Shown here: positions 28,043 through 36,237 of the stretch, in pieces
How the letters are laid out: every line of letters starts with the position of its first letter
How positions within the stretch are numbered: position 1 is the stretch's first letter
Assembly: GCF_003382365.1 (NCBI RefSeq)
Contig: NZ_QTSU01000004.1
Location: 62,001 to 126,000 of the forward strand
Direction of reading: 5' to 3'
Origin: Lysobacter silvisoli
GTDB lineage: Bacteria; Pseudomonadota; Gammaproteobacteria; Xanthomonadales; Xanthomonadaceae
Length of the DNA stretch: 64,000 nt
Program-made: the position numbers and the translations under genes
Notes under the pieces: model-generated
The model's database searches: none
Told to the model about the DNA's origin: nothing
The model's input: only the letters and a program-made list of their open reading frames with translations

Positions 28043-29158
28043 TTACAGTTTTATGGGGCGGTTATCGCGGTCCACCGGCGCCACCTTCTCGCCGGCGCGC
28101 AGCAGGTGGCCACCTGCGGCCACGACCCAGTCGCCGGCATTCAGGCCGGTCTTCACCGGCACGCGGTCCTCGCCGTAGGCGCCGACCTGCACCGGCTGCA
28201 GCTTCAGGGTCGAGGTCTTGGCGTCGATCACGAACACCGCGGTGCGTTCGCCGCTGCGCTGCAGCGCCGACAGCGGCACGCTCAAGCCGGCGGCGCCGTT
28301 GGTGACGCTGCCGTCGGTCGCGGTGTACACGCGCGCGCTCTGACCCAATTCCAACGTGCCTTCGGGCGCCTCCACCGCGACGCGCGCGGCGTAGGTGCGC
28401 GAGGCCGGATCGGCGGCTGGTGCGATCTCGCGCACCTGGCCCGGCCAGCGCTGACCGGGGCTGGACCACAGTTCCACCATCACCGGCTGGCCGGCCTTGA
28501 AGCCGGCGATCGCGCCCTCGGGAATGGCGAAGGCGATCTCGCGCACGCCGTCGGCGGCCAGGCCGAACACCTGCTGGCCGGCGCCGACCACCTGCCCGGC
28601 TTCGGCGCTGCGGGTGGCGATCACGCCGGCACGCGGCGCGCGCAGCTGGGTGTATCCGGCCTGGTTGCGGGCCACGTCCAGGTTGGCGCGGGCGGCGTTG
28701 ACCTGGCCCAGCGCGGCCTTGGCCGCGGCGTTCTGCGCGTCCAGCAGCGAGCGGCTGATCAATTGGTCCTTCGCCAGGCGCGCGTAACGCTCCTGGTCGG
28801 CTCGGGCGCGGCCGTACTCGGCCTCGGCCGCGGCCAGCTGGGCCTGGGCGGCGCGCGACTGCGCCTGCAGATCGCCCGGGTCCAGCACCGCCAGCAGGTC
28901 GCCGGCCTGGACGTGGGCGCCGACGTCGACCCGGCGCTCGACCAGGTTGCCGCCTACGCGGAACGACAGCGGACTTTCCTGGCGCGCGCGCACTTCGCCG
29001 GCGAAGGCGGTGACGCCGGCCGCAGCCTGGCCGGGCCGGGTCACCAGCACCGGACGCGGCGCGTCGGGGGCCTCCGGACCGCGACTGCAGGCCGCCAGGG
29101 CCAGGCTCAGGACGGCGGCGGACAGCGCCCGTCCGGGGGCAAGGGTGCGACTGCGCAT
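28043..29158 (-). CDS. RND efflux adaptor (membrane fusion) lipoprotein
   Basis: 371 residues. The signal peptide (GRALSAAVLSLALAACSRGP) has a lipobox with acceptor Cys24, so it is inner-membrane anchored. Then come the barrel-sandwich/lipoyl half (SPLSFRVGGNLVERRVDVGA), a helical hairpin (about 95-165, QAQSRAAQAQLAAAEAEYGR onward), the returning lipoyl half (YTQLRAPRAGVIATRSAEAG), and the beta-barrel and membrane-proximal domains (to APVDRDNRPIKL). It links the RND pump to an outer-membrane channel. Upstream of the pump on the same strand and divergent from a TetR regulator. Confidence 0.92.
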   Translation of the reverse strand: MRSRTLAPGRALSAAVLSLALAACSRGPEAPDAPRPVLVTRPGQAAAGVTAFAGEVRARQESPLSFRVGGNLVERRVDVGAHVQAGDLLAVLDPGDLQAQSRAAQAQLAAAEAEYGRARADQERYARLAKDQLISRSLLDAQNAAAKAALGQVNAARANLDVARNQAGYTQLRAPRAGVIATRSAEAGQVVGAGQQVFGLAADGVREIAFAIPEGAIAGFKAGQPVMVELWSSPGQRWPGQVREIAPAADPASRTYAARVAVEAPEGTLELGQSARVYTATDGSVTNGAAGLSVPLSALQRSGERTAVFVIDAKTSTLKLQPVQVGAYGEDRVPVKTGLNAGDWVVAAGGHLLRAGEKVAPVDRDNRPIKL

Positions 29159-29185
29159 TGCGGGCGACCTCGGGGTTTAATTAAT

Positions 29186-29198
29186 GTACTGCCAGTAC
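29186..29198. promoter_or_regulatory. Perfect palindromic operator between efflux genes and TetR gene
   Basis: GTACTG-C-CAGTAC is an exact 13-bp palindrome in the 77-bp AT-richer divergent region (it continues CAGTACTGTATATTTATC, which may hold a -10 box). The position makes it the probable site where the adjacent TetR protein represses both itself and the efflux operon. Binding is inferred. Confidence 0.7.
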
Positions 29199-29235
29199 TG
29201 TATATTTATCGAACCCGGTAGTCTAGTATTCCCGC

Positions 29236-29901
29236 ATGACCGCACCACGCAAAACCGCCGCCCCCGCCGACGAGGCCCCCAAGCCCGCCGGACCCGGCCG
29301 CCCCAAGGACCTGAGCAAGCGCGCGGCGATCCTGGAAGCCGCCACCCGGATGTTCATCCGTCTGGGCTACGACGCCACCTCCATGGATCAGATCGCGGCC
29401 GAGGCCGGGGTCTCCAAGCTCACCGTCTACAGCCATTTCGGCGACAAGGAAGCGCTGTTCCTGGCCGCGGTGAAGGCCCATTGCGAGCGCTTCCTGCCCA
29501 CCCTGCTGTTCGAACCCTCGCCGGAAACCCCGCTACGCGAGCGCCTGCTGGCCATCGCCGAGGCCTTCTGGACCATGCTCAGCTCGCCCGAGGCGGTGCA
29601 GGGCCACCGCATGCTGTGCTCGCCGCAGCTGGCCGGCACCCCACTGGCGCAGATGTTCTGGGAGGTGGGCCCGCAGCGCACCCACGACGACTTCGCCGCC
29701 CTGCTGCGCCGCCGCGTCCAGGCCGGCGAACTGGCGATCGAGGACGTGGACCGCGCCGCCGGCCAGTTCTTCGCCCTGCTCGAAGGCGAGCCCTACGAGC
29801 GCCTGGTGTACGGCTGCGGCGAGACCAGTCCGGAGGAGGCGCGGGCGCACACGACCAGCTCGGTCGACCTGTTCCTGCGCGCTTATGCGTCCCAACGATA
29901 G
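29236..29901 (+). CDS. TetR-family regulator of the efflux operon
   Basis: 221 residues. A Lys/Pro/Ala-rich N-terminal extension of about 30 residues leads into a canonical TetR helix-turn-helix (AAILEAATRMFIRLGYDATS, MDQIAAEAGVSKLTVYSHFG, DKEALFLAAV). The C-terminal part matches AefR-like/TetR_C ligand domains (LLFEPSPETPLRERLLAIAE, HRMLCSPQLAGTPLAQMFWE). The divergent arrangement and the palindrome at 29186 suggest that it represses the adaptor and pump genes, with pump substrates as inducers, as for AcrR/TtgR. Ligand unknown. Confidence 0.91.
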   Translation: MTAPRKTAAPADEAPKPAGPGRPKDLSKRAAILEAATRMFIRLGYDATSMDQIAAEAGVSKLTVYSHFGDKEALFLAAVKAHCERFLPTLLFEPSPETPLRERLLAIAEAFWTMLSSPEAVQGHRMLCSPQLAGTPLAQMFWEVGPQRTHDDFAALLRRRVQAGELAIEDVDRAAGQFFALLEGEPYERLVYGCGETSPEEARAHTTSSVDLFLRAYASQR

Positions 29902-30085
29902 AACCCCGGGCCGCGAGCATGCTCAATGACGACAGTCTTGGTGACTTCCGGCACTCAGTACGCCGTACGCCCAACCGCCATCCTTTATCCACCGGCCACC
30001 GCGCCAGGCCGGTAGAATTAGAGGTTGCGGCCCGCGCCCAGGCGCCGGCCGCGCCTACGATTCCAGAGCGCGAGACCCCCAATTC

Positions 30086-30742
30086 ATGACTACGATCGAT
30101 TACGCCAAAGCACGCGAACTGATGGTCGAACAGCAAGTTCGGCCCTGGGACGTGCTCGACCCGCGCGTGCTCGACGTGCTGGCGGCGCTGCCGCGCGAGG
30201 CCTTCATGCCCGCCGCGCACCGCAGCCTGGCCTACGCCGACCTGGCCCTGCCGCTGGGCCACGGCGAGTTCACCCTCAAGCCCGTGCTGGAAGGCCGCAG
30301 CCTGCATTCGCTGGCGCTGGAGCCCACCGACGACGTGCTCGAGATCGGCACCGGCAGCGGCTACCTGACCGCCTGCCTGGGCCGCCTGACCCGCGAAGTG
30401 ACCAGCCTGGAGATCCACCCCGAGCTGGCCCAGGCCGCGCGCGCGCGCCTGTCCGAGCAGTCGGTGGACAACGCCCAGGTGCTGGTGGCCGACGCGCTGA
30501 CCTGGCGCAACGAGCGCCGCTACAGCGCGATCTGCGTGACCGGCGCGGTCGCCGAAATTCCCGCTCATTTCTACGACTGGCTGCAGCCGGGCGGACGCAT
30601 GTTCGTCGTCCACGGCCGCTCGCCGGCGATGGAAGCGGTGCTGGTGCGCAACGAAGTCAACGCTCGCCGCATCCAATCGTTGTTCGAAACCGACCTCCCC
30701 TATCTCGTCGGCGCGGCGCCCGTGCCCGTCTTCGAGTTCTGA
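30086..30742 (+). CDS. Protein-L-isoaspartate O-methyltransferase-like protein
   Basis: 218 residues, class I SAM-dependent methyltransferase: motif I VLEIGTGSGYLTACLGRL, EIHPELAQAARARL as post-I, AICVTGAVAEIPAHFYDWLQ and PGGRMFVV. The N-terminal region (ARELMVEQQVRPWDVLDPRV) aligns with PCMT proteins. It is somewhat divergent from classical Pcm, so repair of isoaspartyl residues is probable rather than certain. It sits 21 bp upstream of tolC, an arrangement I recall from related genomes, and probably shares its transcript. The 184 bp before it hold no clear promoter apart from a TAGAAT at 30013. Confidence 0.82.
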   Translation: MTTIDYAKARELMVEQQVRPWDVLDPRVLDVLAALPREAFMPAAHRSLAYADLALPLGHGEFTLKPVLEGRSLHSLALEPTDDVLEIGTGSGYLTACLGRLTREVTSLEIHPELAQAARARLSEQSVDNAQVLVADALTWRNERRYSAICVTGAVAEIPAHFYDWLQPGGRMFVVHGRSPAMEAVLVRNEVNARRIQSLFETDLPYLVGAAPVPVFEF

Positions 30743-30763
30743 ACGCAACGCCAAGGAAGCCGC

Positions 30764-32173
30764 ATGATCCGCCGCCCACTCGTTCTCGCCCTCGCTTTCG
30801 TTCTGCTGCCGGCCGTCGCTTCGGCGGAAGACCTGCTGCAGACCTACGAGCTGGCCCGTAACGGCGACCCGCAACTGTCCGCCGCCGAGTCCAGCCGTCT
30901 GGCCACCAAGGAAGGCGCGGTGCAGGCGCGTGCCGCGCTGCTGCCCACGCTGACCGGCTCGGCCACGCTGAGCAAGAGCCGCACGACCGCGCCCAGCTTC
31001 GTCGACAACAGCGACCCGACCAATCCGGTCGAAGTGCCGGGCAACCTGACCACCGAGACCACCTCGCGCAGCTACGGCGTGGACCTGCGGCAGATGATCT
31101 TCGACCGCAGCCGCTTCACCACGCTCAAGAGCCGCAACGCGCTCAGCCAGGCCAGCGACTTCAGCCTGGAATCGGCCGGCGACTCGCTGATCACCCGCAC
31201 CTCGGCCGCCTACTTCAACGTGCTGGTGCAGTTGGAGACCCTGGCCGCCGCCGAGGCCGCCGAGACCGCGCTGCAGAAGCAGTTCGACTACGCCTCCAAG
31301 CGTTTGGAAGTGGGCCTGGCGCCGATAACCGACGTGCACGAGGCCCGCGCCCAGTACGACAGCGCGCGCGCCAACACCATCCTGGTGCGCAACGCGGTCG
31401 AGGACGCCTACCAGGCGCTGGGCGAAATCACCGGCCAGCCGATCCGCAACCTCAAGGGCCTGCCGGACGACTTCAAGCCGGCGCTGCCGGAAGTGCAGAG
31501 CGCCGAGACCTGGGTGCAGACCGCGATCGACAACAACCCCTCGCTGCGCGCCAAGCAGTACCAGGTGCAGTCGGCCGAGGCGGACGTGGAAACCGCGCGT
31601 TCGGGCCACTGGCCGACCCTGTACCTGACCGGCGGCTACGACAAGAGCAAGAACTGGACCGACCGCACCTTCGGCGGCAACACCTTCGAGAGCGATAGCG
31701 AAGGCCGCGGCCCCAACCTGGGCATCACCCTGTCGGTGCCGATCTTCGCCGGCGGCGCGACCCAGTCGGGCGTGCGCCAGGCCCTGGCCCAGCGCGACGT
31801 GGCCAGCGACGAGCTGGAGCAGCAGAAGCGCGCCCTGGTGCGCAACGCGCGCAACGCCTACCAGACCCTGGTGGCCGGCGTGAGCGAAGTCGAGGCCCGC
31901 CGCCTGGCGCTGGTGTCGGCGCGCAGCGCCTACGAGGCCTCGCAGGTCGGCCTGGAAGTGGGCACCCGCACCGTGCTGGACGTGTTGATCAACCAGCAGA
32001 ACCTGTTCACCGCGCAGCAGGCCTATGCGCAGGCCAAGTACAACTACCTGCAGAACCGCCTGCTGCTGGAACAGGCCGCCGGCACCCTGGACGTGTCGGA
32101 CGTGCAGGACATCAACCGCCTGCTGACCTCCGAACCGGCGGCCAAGTTCGAGCCTTCGGGCGGTCAGAACTGA
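30764..32173 (+). CDS. tolC: TolC-family outer-membrane efflux channel
   Basis: 469 residues with signal peptide MIRRPLVLALAFVLLPAVAS/AEDLL. The protein has the two internally repeated halves typical of TolC, each with long helices and a beta hairpin: ARNGDPQLSAAESSRLATKE, then AYFNVLVQLETLAAAEAAE in the first half; IDNNPSLRAKQYQVQSAEAD and VEARRLALVSARSAYEASQ in the second. It forms the trimeric exit duct for RND pumps and type I secretion. It lies near, but on the opposite strand from, the adaptor/pump pair. It is followed by a strong intrinsic terminator at 32202. Confidence 0.94.
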   Translation: MIRRPLVLALAFVLLPAVASAEDLLQTYELARNGDPQLSAAESSRLATKEGAVQARAALLPTLTGSATLSKSRTTAPSFVDNSDPTNPVEVPGNLTTETTSRSYGVDLRQMIFDRSRFTTLKSRNALSQASDFSLESAGDSLITRTSAAYFNVLVQLETLAAAEAAETALQKQFDYASKRLEVGLAPITDVHEARAQYDSARANTILVRNAVEDAYQALGEITGQPIRNLKGLPDDFKPALPEVQSAETWVQTAIDNNPSLRAKQYQVQSAEADVETARSGHWPTLYLTGGYDKSKNWTDRTFGGNTFESDSEGRGPNLGITLSVPIFAGGATQSGVRQALAQRDVASDELEQQKRALVRNARNAYQTLVAGVSEVEARRLALVSARSAYEASQVGLEVGTRTVLDVLINQQNLFTAQQAYAQAKYNYLQNRLLLEQAAGTLDVSDVQDINRLLTSEPAAKFEPSGGQN

Positions 32174-32201
32174 GCGGCGCAAGCGTCTTGGGCAACACCC
32201 G

Positions 32202-32232
32202 AAACCGCCGGCCCTGCCGGCGGTTTTGTTTT
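32202..32232 (+). terminator. Intrinsic terminator of tolC
   Basis: AAACCGCCGGC-cct-GCCGGCGGTTT, an 11-bp perfect stem with tri-loop, followed by TGTTTTG, 28 nt after the tolC stop. Confidence 0.92.
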
Positions 32233-32258
32233 GTGCGGGCGGCTGGCGCCTAAGAACT

Positions 32259-32342
32259 GTGGGAGCGGCGTAAGCCGCGATTTACTCCACACCGGGAGGA
32301 TGCAGCGAGTGCGCGGCTAATCGCGGCTTACGCCGCTCCCAC
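32259..32342. repeat. Inverted pair of REP elements between convergent tolC and waaA
   Basis: GTGGGAGCGGCGTAAGCCGCGAT (from 32259) and its reverse complement ATCGCGGCTTACGCCGCTCCCAC (ending 32342) enclose about 40 bp. Each arm is itself a small hairpin (GCGGCgtaaGCCGC) with a GTGG head, and together they can form a long cruciform. This is the BIME-like arrangement of REP sequences. Further right, a GTCATTCCGGCGAAAGCCGGAA hairpin adds another repeat. Confidence 0.85.
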
Positions 32343-32422
32343 ACCGGCTGCTGGAATCCCAACCCCGTCATTCCGGCGAAAGCCGGAACCCCTCTTGATC
32401 CTGCTCTCGTGAGATCCGCGCG

Positions 32423-33718
32423 CTAAGCCTGCGGCGGCAGCACCGGCTGCAACAGGGCGATGGTCTTGGCCAGCGCGCCGCGGCCCAGTTCGACCAGGTC
32501 GCGGCCGGCGGCGACCATGGTCGCGCGCTGGCGCGGGTCGGCCAGCAGGCGTTCCAGTTCCACCTGCACCGCGTCGGCGTCGGCGCCGATGCGCAGCGCG
32601 CCGGCGGCCTCCAGACGCTGCGCGATCTCGACGAAGTTGTGCAGGTGCGGGCCGGTGACGATGGGCGTGCCGGTGGCCGCCGGTTCCAGCAGGTTGTGCC
32701 CGCCGATCGCCTGCAGGCTGCCGCCGACGAAGGCCACGTCGGCGCCGGCGTAGAAGCACATCAGCTCGCCCAGGGTGTCGATCACGAACACGTCGTCGCC
32801 CAGCTGCGGCCAGCGCGTGCGCGAACGCGTGGACACGGTCCAGCCGGCCGCGCGCGCCGATTCGGCGACCACGCGGAAACGCTCGGGGTGGCGCGGCGCC
32901 CACAGCAGCAGCAGGTCGGGGAAGCGCTGGCGCAGGCGGCGGTGAATCGAGATCACCGCGGCCTCTTCGTCCTCGTGGGTGCTGGCGGCGATCCACACCG
33001 GCCGCGCGCCGATGTGGCGGCGGCATTCCACCGCGAACGCATCCAGCGCCTCGGGCACGTTGACGTCGAACTTGAGGTTGCCGGTTTCCACCACCTGCTC
33101 CGGACTCGCGCCCAGTCGCACGAAGCGCTGGCCGTCGGCGTGCGATTGCGCGGCGATCGTGCGCACGGTCCGCAGCGCGCGCGCGACCAGGGGCGCGAGC
33201 ACGCGGTAGCCGCGCAGCGAACGTTCCGACAGCCGCGCGTTGACGATGTAGGTGGGTATGCCGCGGTCGCGGCAGCCGAACAGCAGGCTGGGCCAGAGTT
33301 CGGTTTCCATGATCAGCCCGGCGCAGGGCCGGTGGTGCTGGAGAAAACGCGAGACCGCACCGGGCAGGTCGTAGGGCAGGTAGACGTGTTCGACGCTGTC
33401 GCCCCAGGCCGCGCGCGCGCGGTCGGAGCCGGTCGGGGTGATCGTGGTCACCAGCAATCGCAGGTCCGGGCGGCCGCGGCGCAGCGCGTTGACCAGCGGG
33501 ATGGCGGCGTTGACCTCGCCCACCGAGACCGCGTGCAGCCACAGGGTGCGGGTGTGCGGGGCGCCGCGGTAGATCGCGTAGCGTTCCAGCCAGCGCTGGA
33601 AATAGGCCGGCTGGCGGAAGCCGCGCCAGATCAGGTGATAGACCGTGATCGGCGCCAACAGGTACAGCGCGACCGAATACAGGCCGCGCAACAGGCGCTC
33701 GATACCGTCCCTCCGCAT
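32423..33718 (-). CDS. waaA: 3-Deoxy-D-manno-octulosonic acid (Kdo) transferase
   Basis: 431 residues, GT30 family. An N-terminal membrane anchor (LYSVALYLLAPITVYHLIWR) is followed by the Glyco_transf_N domain with WLHAVSVGEVNAAIPLVNAL and LVTTITPTGSDRA, the key acidic residue in GLIMETELWPSLLF, and the C-terminal GT-B half with GGSLQAIGGHNLLEPAATGT. It adds Kdo to lipid IVA at the cytosolic face of the inner membrane. Divergent from the acyltransferase gene at 33831, forming an LPS-assembly group with the genes that follow. Confidence 0.95.
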   Translation of the reverse strand: MRRDGIERLLRGLYSVALYLLAPITVYHLIWRGFRQPAYFQRWLERYAIYRGAPHTRTLWLHAVSVGEVNAAIPLVNALRRGRPDLRLLVTTITPTGSDRARAAWGDSVEHVYLPYDLPGAVSRFLQHHRPCAGLIMETELWPSLLFGCRDRGIPTYIVNARLSERSLRGYRVLAPLVARALRTVRTIAAQSHADGQRFVRLGASPEQVVETGNLKFDVNVPEALDAFAVECRRHIGARPVWIAASTHEDEEAAVISIHRRLRQRFPDLLLLWAPRHPERFRVVAESARAAGWTVSTRSRTRWPQLGDDVFVIDTLGELMCFYAGADVAFVGGSLQAIGGHNLLEPAATGTPIVTGPHLHNFVEIAQRLEAAGALRIGADADAVQVELERLLADPRQRATMVAAGRDLVELGRGALAKTIALLQPVLPPQA

Positions 33719-33830
33719 GCCCTAAGGATAAGCGCTACGGCCGCGCGCGCAGCGCCGCGGTTTGCGCGAATTCGCGCCCAACGGCCAGGATCGGTCACGA
33801 TCCGGCGACGGGGCCACTAAACTAGCGGCC

Positions 33831-34757
33831 ATGACCGCAAGCCCGCTGCCCCCTCCCCCGCGCGGCCCCCGCCATTGGCCGATGTGGCTGGCCCTGGCCG
33901 GCATGTGCCTGGGCGCACGCCTGCCCTGGCCGCTGCAGCGCGCGCTAGGCCGGCTGGCGGGCGCGTTCGCGTTCGCCGTGGCCGGCGACCGCCGCCGCGC
34001 CGCGCGCATCAATCTGGCGCTGTGCTATCCGGAAAAGAGCGAGGCTGAGCGCGAGGCGCTGCTGCGCGCGAGCTTCCGCGACCTGGGCATCGGTCTGTTC
34101 GAATTCGCCCGCGCCTGGTGGGGCACGGTGACGCCGATGCGGCGCACGGTGCGCATCGAAGGCCTGGAACTGCTCGATGCGGTGCGCGCGCAGAACCGCG
34201 GCGTGCTGCTGATCTCCGGCCATTTCATGACCCTGGAGCTGTGCGGGCGGCTGATGTGCGATCACCTGCCGCTGGCCGGCATGTACCGCCGCCATCGCAG
34301 TCCGGTGTTCGAATGGGCGGTCAAGCGCGGCCGTCTGCGCTACGCCAGCGCCATGTACACCAACGAGGAAATCCGCCCGGCCATGCGCCACCTCAAGCAG
34401 GGCGGTTTCCTGTGGTATGCGCCGGACCAGGACATGCGCGGCAAGGACACGGTGTTCGCGCCGTTCTTCGGCGTGCCGGCGGCCACGATCACCGCCACCC
34501 ACCAGTTCGCCCGCCTCAGCGGCTGCGCGGTGGTGCCGTTCTTCCATCGCCGCGAGGGCGCCGACTACGTGCTGCGCCTGGGCGCGCCGCTGCCGGACTT
34601 CCCCTCCGCCGACGCCACCGCCGACAGCGCGCGGGTCAACACGCAGATCGAGGCGATGGTGCGCGAGGCGCCCAGCCAGTATTTGTGGATCCACCGGCGC
34701 TTCAAGCGCCGGCCGGTGGGCGAGACCTCGCCTTACAAGCTGGGGAATAGCGAGTAG
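33831..34757 (+). CDS. Lipid A late acyltransferase (LpxL/HtrB family)
   Basis: 308 residues. The catalytic H-x4-E motif is in GVLLISGHFMTLELCGRLM; other family blocks are MYRRHRSPVFEWAVKRGR, GGFLWYAPDQDMRGKDTVFA, PFFGVPAATITATHQFARLS and a C-terminal PSQYLWIHRRFKRRP. An N-terminal hydrophobic stretch anchors it at the inner membrane. It adds a secondary acyl chain to Kdo2-lipid IVA; whether it is the LpxL or LpxM type cannot be told. The start is taken at 33831 rather than 33762 because the upstream stretch is shadow-like. Confidence 0.92.
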   Translation: MTASPLPPPPRGPRHWPMWLALAGMCLGARLPWPLQRALGRLAGAFAFAVAGDRRRAARINLALCYPEKSEAEREALLRASFRDLGIGLFEFARAWWGTVTPMRRTVRIEGLELLDAVRAQNRGVLLISGHFMTLELCGRLMCDHLPLAGMYRRHRSPVFEWAVKRGRLRYASAMYTNEEIRPAMRHLKQGGFLWYAPDQDMRGKDTVFAPFFGVPAATITATHQFARLSGCAVVPFFHRREGADYVLRLGAPLPDFPSADATADSARVNTQIEAMVREAPSQYLWIHRRFKRRPVGETSPYKLGNSE

Positions 34758-34809
34758 GCGTTAGGTGAGCGAGAGCGGCTGCGTTGCGCTTTTCACTATC
34801 TTCCAACGC

Positions 34810-36237
34810 CTAAACTCTATTTTCTGACGGTTGCGCCAGCAGGCTGCCCGCGTACAAGGCCACCAGCAGCAAGGCCACGCCGCCCCAGAAAGTGGAGTAG
34901 AAGGCCAGGTGGGTGTTGAGCGGGAACAGGGTGACCACCACGGCGAGCATGGCCGGGCGCGCGCGGTCGCGCGCCTCGTCGTCGGCGAAACGCCAGGCGC
35001 GCCAGGCCAGGGCCGCGCCGGCCAGCCACATCAGCAGGCCGAAGCCGCCGGTTTCGCTGAGCACTTCCAGCACCACCTGGTGCGCGTGCAGGGCCGGGCC
35101 GTAGCCCCAGGCGGCCTGCTGGCCCGGCGCCGGATCGCAGGCCGGGAAGGCTTCGCGGAAACCGCGCGCGCCCACGCCGTTGATCGGATTCTCGCGCGCC
35201 ATGCACAGCGCCGCGCTCCAGATGCGCGCGCGGCCGGACAGCGCGCTGTCCACGCCCTGCACGTCGGCGCTGCGCACCAGCGCGGTGCGCAGCACGCGCT
35301 CGCGCACCTGCGGCGAGATCGCGGCGATGGTGGCCACGGCGATCGCGCCGAACGCGAACACCGCCAGCAGCCGCTTCCAACCCAGCAGGCGCCAACCCGA
35401 CAACACCAGCACTAGCGCATAGGTGATCCAGGACGCGCGCGAGCCGGCCAGTACCAGCACCAGGCCGACCGCGGCGGCGGCGAGCAGCCAGCCGCCCATG
35501 CCGTAGCGCCGGCCTGCGGCGTACAGCGCGAACGGCGACAGGCTGGCCAGCACCTGGCCGAGCTTGAGGTTGCACGGGCCCAGCACGCCGCTGAGGCGAT
35601 CGACGCCGGCGACTTCCTCCGGGCTGCACATGCGATGGCCACTGAAGTTGAGTTTGACCCCGTCCATCGCCGCGAACAGCGGACTGACGCCGGTCAGAGC
35701 CTGCAGCAGCGCATCCACGGTCCAGATGCTCACGATCACCGCCAGGCCGCCGAAGATGGTGCGGCGCCCGTGCGGGTTGGCCACGGCCGACGCGGCGAGC
35801 CAAAGGAACGGCAGGTAGCGGATGTCCTCCAGCGCCTTGCGCAGCGCGCGCGGCACGTCGATGGCGTCGAAGGCCGAGACCAGTTCGGGCAGCCAATAGG
35901 CGAAGAACAGCACGCTGGTCAGCGCCCAGGCCGGATTGCTCAGCAACTGCCCGCCGCTGCGGAAACGCGAGGCCACCAGGTGGACGATGGCCGCCAGCGC
36001 GCCCAGCACCAGCACCGCTTCGGCATAGCCGGGCGCGGGCCATAGCGCCACGTAGGCCAGGATCCAGGCCGGCGCCCAGCGCCAGCCGTGCGCAGCGCGC
36101 TGCGCGGGCGGCGGCGGATTGGGGCCGGCTCCGTCGGGACCGGCGCCGTTCGGGTCGGACCAGCGCGGATCGGCGCCGTCAGCGCGGCCGCTGGGGGAAT
36201 TCGGCGTAGACGCCAAGCGTGGCCTCCTGCATCGCAC
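34810..36237 (-). CDS. O-antigen ligase/polymerase-like membrane protein
   Basis: 475 residues with about ten to twelve transmembrane segments and the Wzy_C/O-antigen ligase core around residues 280-370 (VQGVDSALSGRARIWSAALC, then MARENPINGVGARGFREAFP, HQVVLEVLSETGGFGLLMW). The large periplasmic loop with Arg and His in these blocks is the active region of WaaL/Wzy proteins. Ligase (O-antigen to lipid A-core) and polymerase cannot be separated by sequence alone. The first 45 residues are Pro/Gly/Asp-rich and cytosolic. The 5' end overlaps the upstream glycosyltransferase by 59 bp. Confidence 0.85.
   Translation of the reverse strand: MRCRRPRLASTPNSPSGRADGADPRWSDPNGAGPDGAGPNPPPPAQRAAHGWRWAPAWILAYVALWPAPGYAEAVLVLGALAAIVHLVASRFRSGGQLLSNPAWALTSVLFFAYWLPELVSAFDAIDVPRALRKALEDIRYLPFLWLAASAVANPHGRRTIFGGLAVIVSIWTVDALLQALTGVSPLFAAMDGVKLNFSGHRMCSPEEVAGVDRLSGVLGPCNLKLGQVLASLSPFALYAAGRRYGMGGWLLAAAAVGLVLVLAGSRASWITYALVLVLSGWRLLGWKRLLAVFAFGAIAVATIAAISPQVRERVLRTALVRSADVQGVDSALSGRARIWSAALCMARENPINGVGARGFREAFPACDPAPGQQAAWGYGPALHAHQVVLEVLSETGGFGLLMWLAGAALAWRAWRFADDEARDRARPAMLAVVVTLFPLNTHLAFYSTFWGGVALLLVALYAGSLLAQPSENRV

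Noticed and set aside
32259..32342. Possible CRISPR or transposon end from repeated GTGGGAG sequences
   Set aside because: Copies are inverted, not direct with regular spacers, and no cas or transposase genes are present; they fit REP elements.
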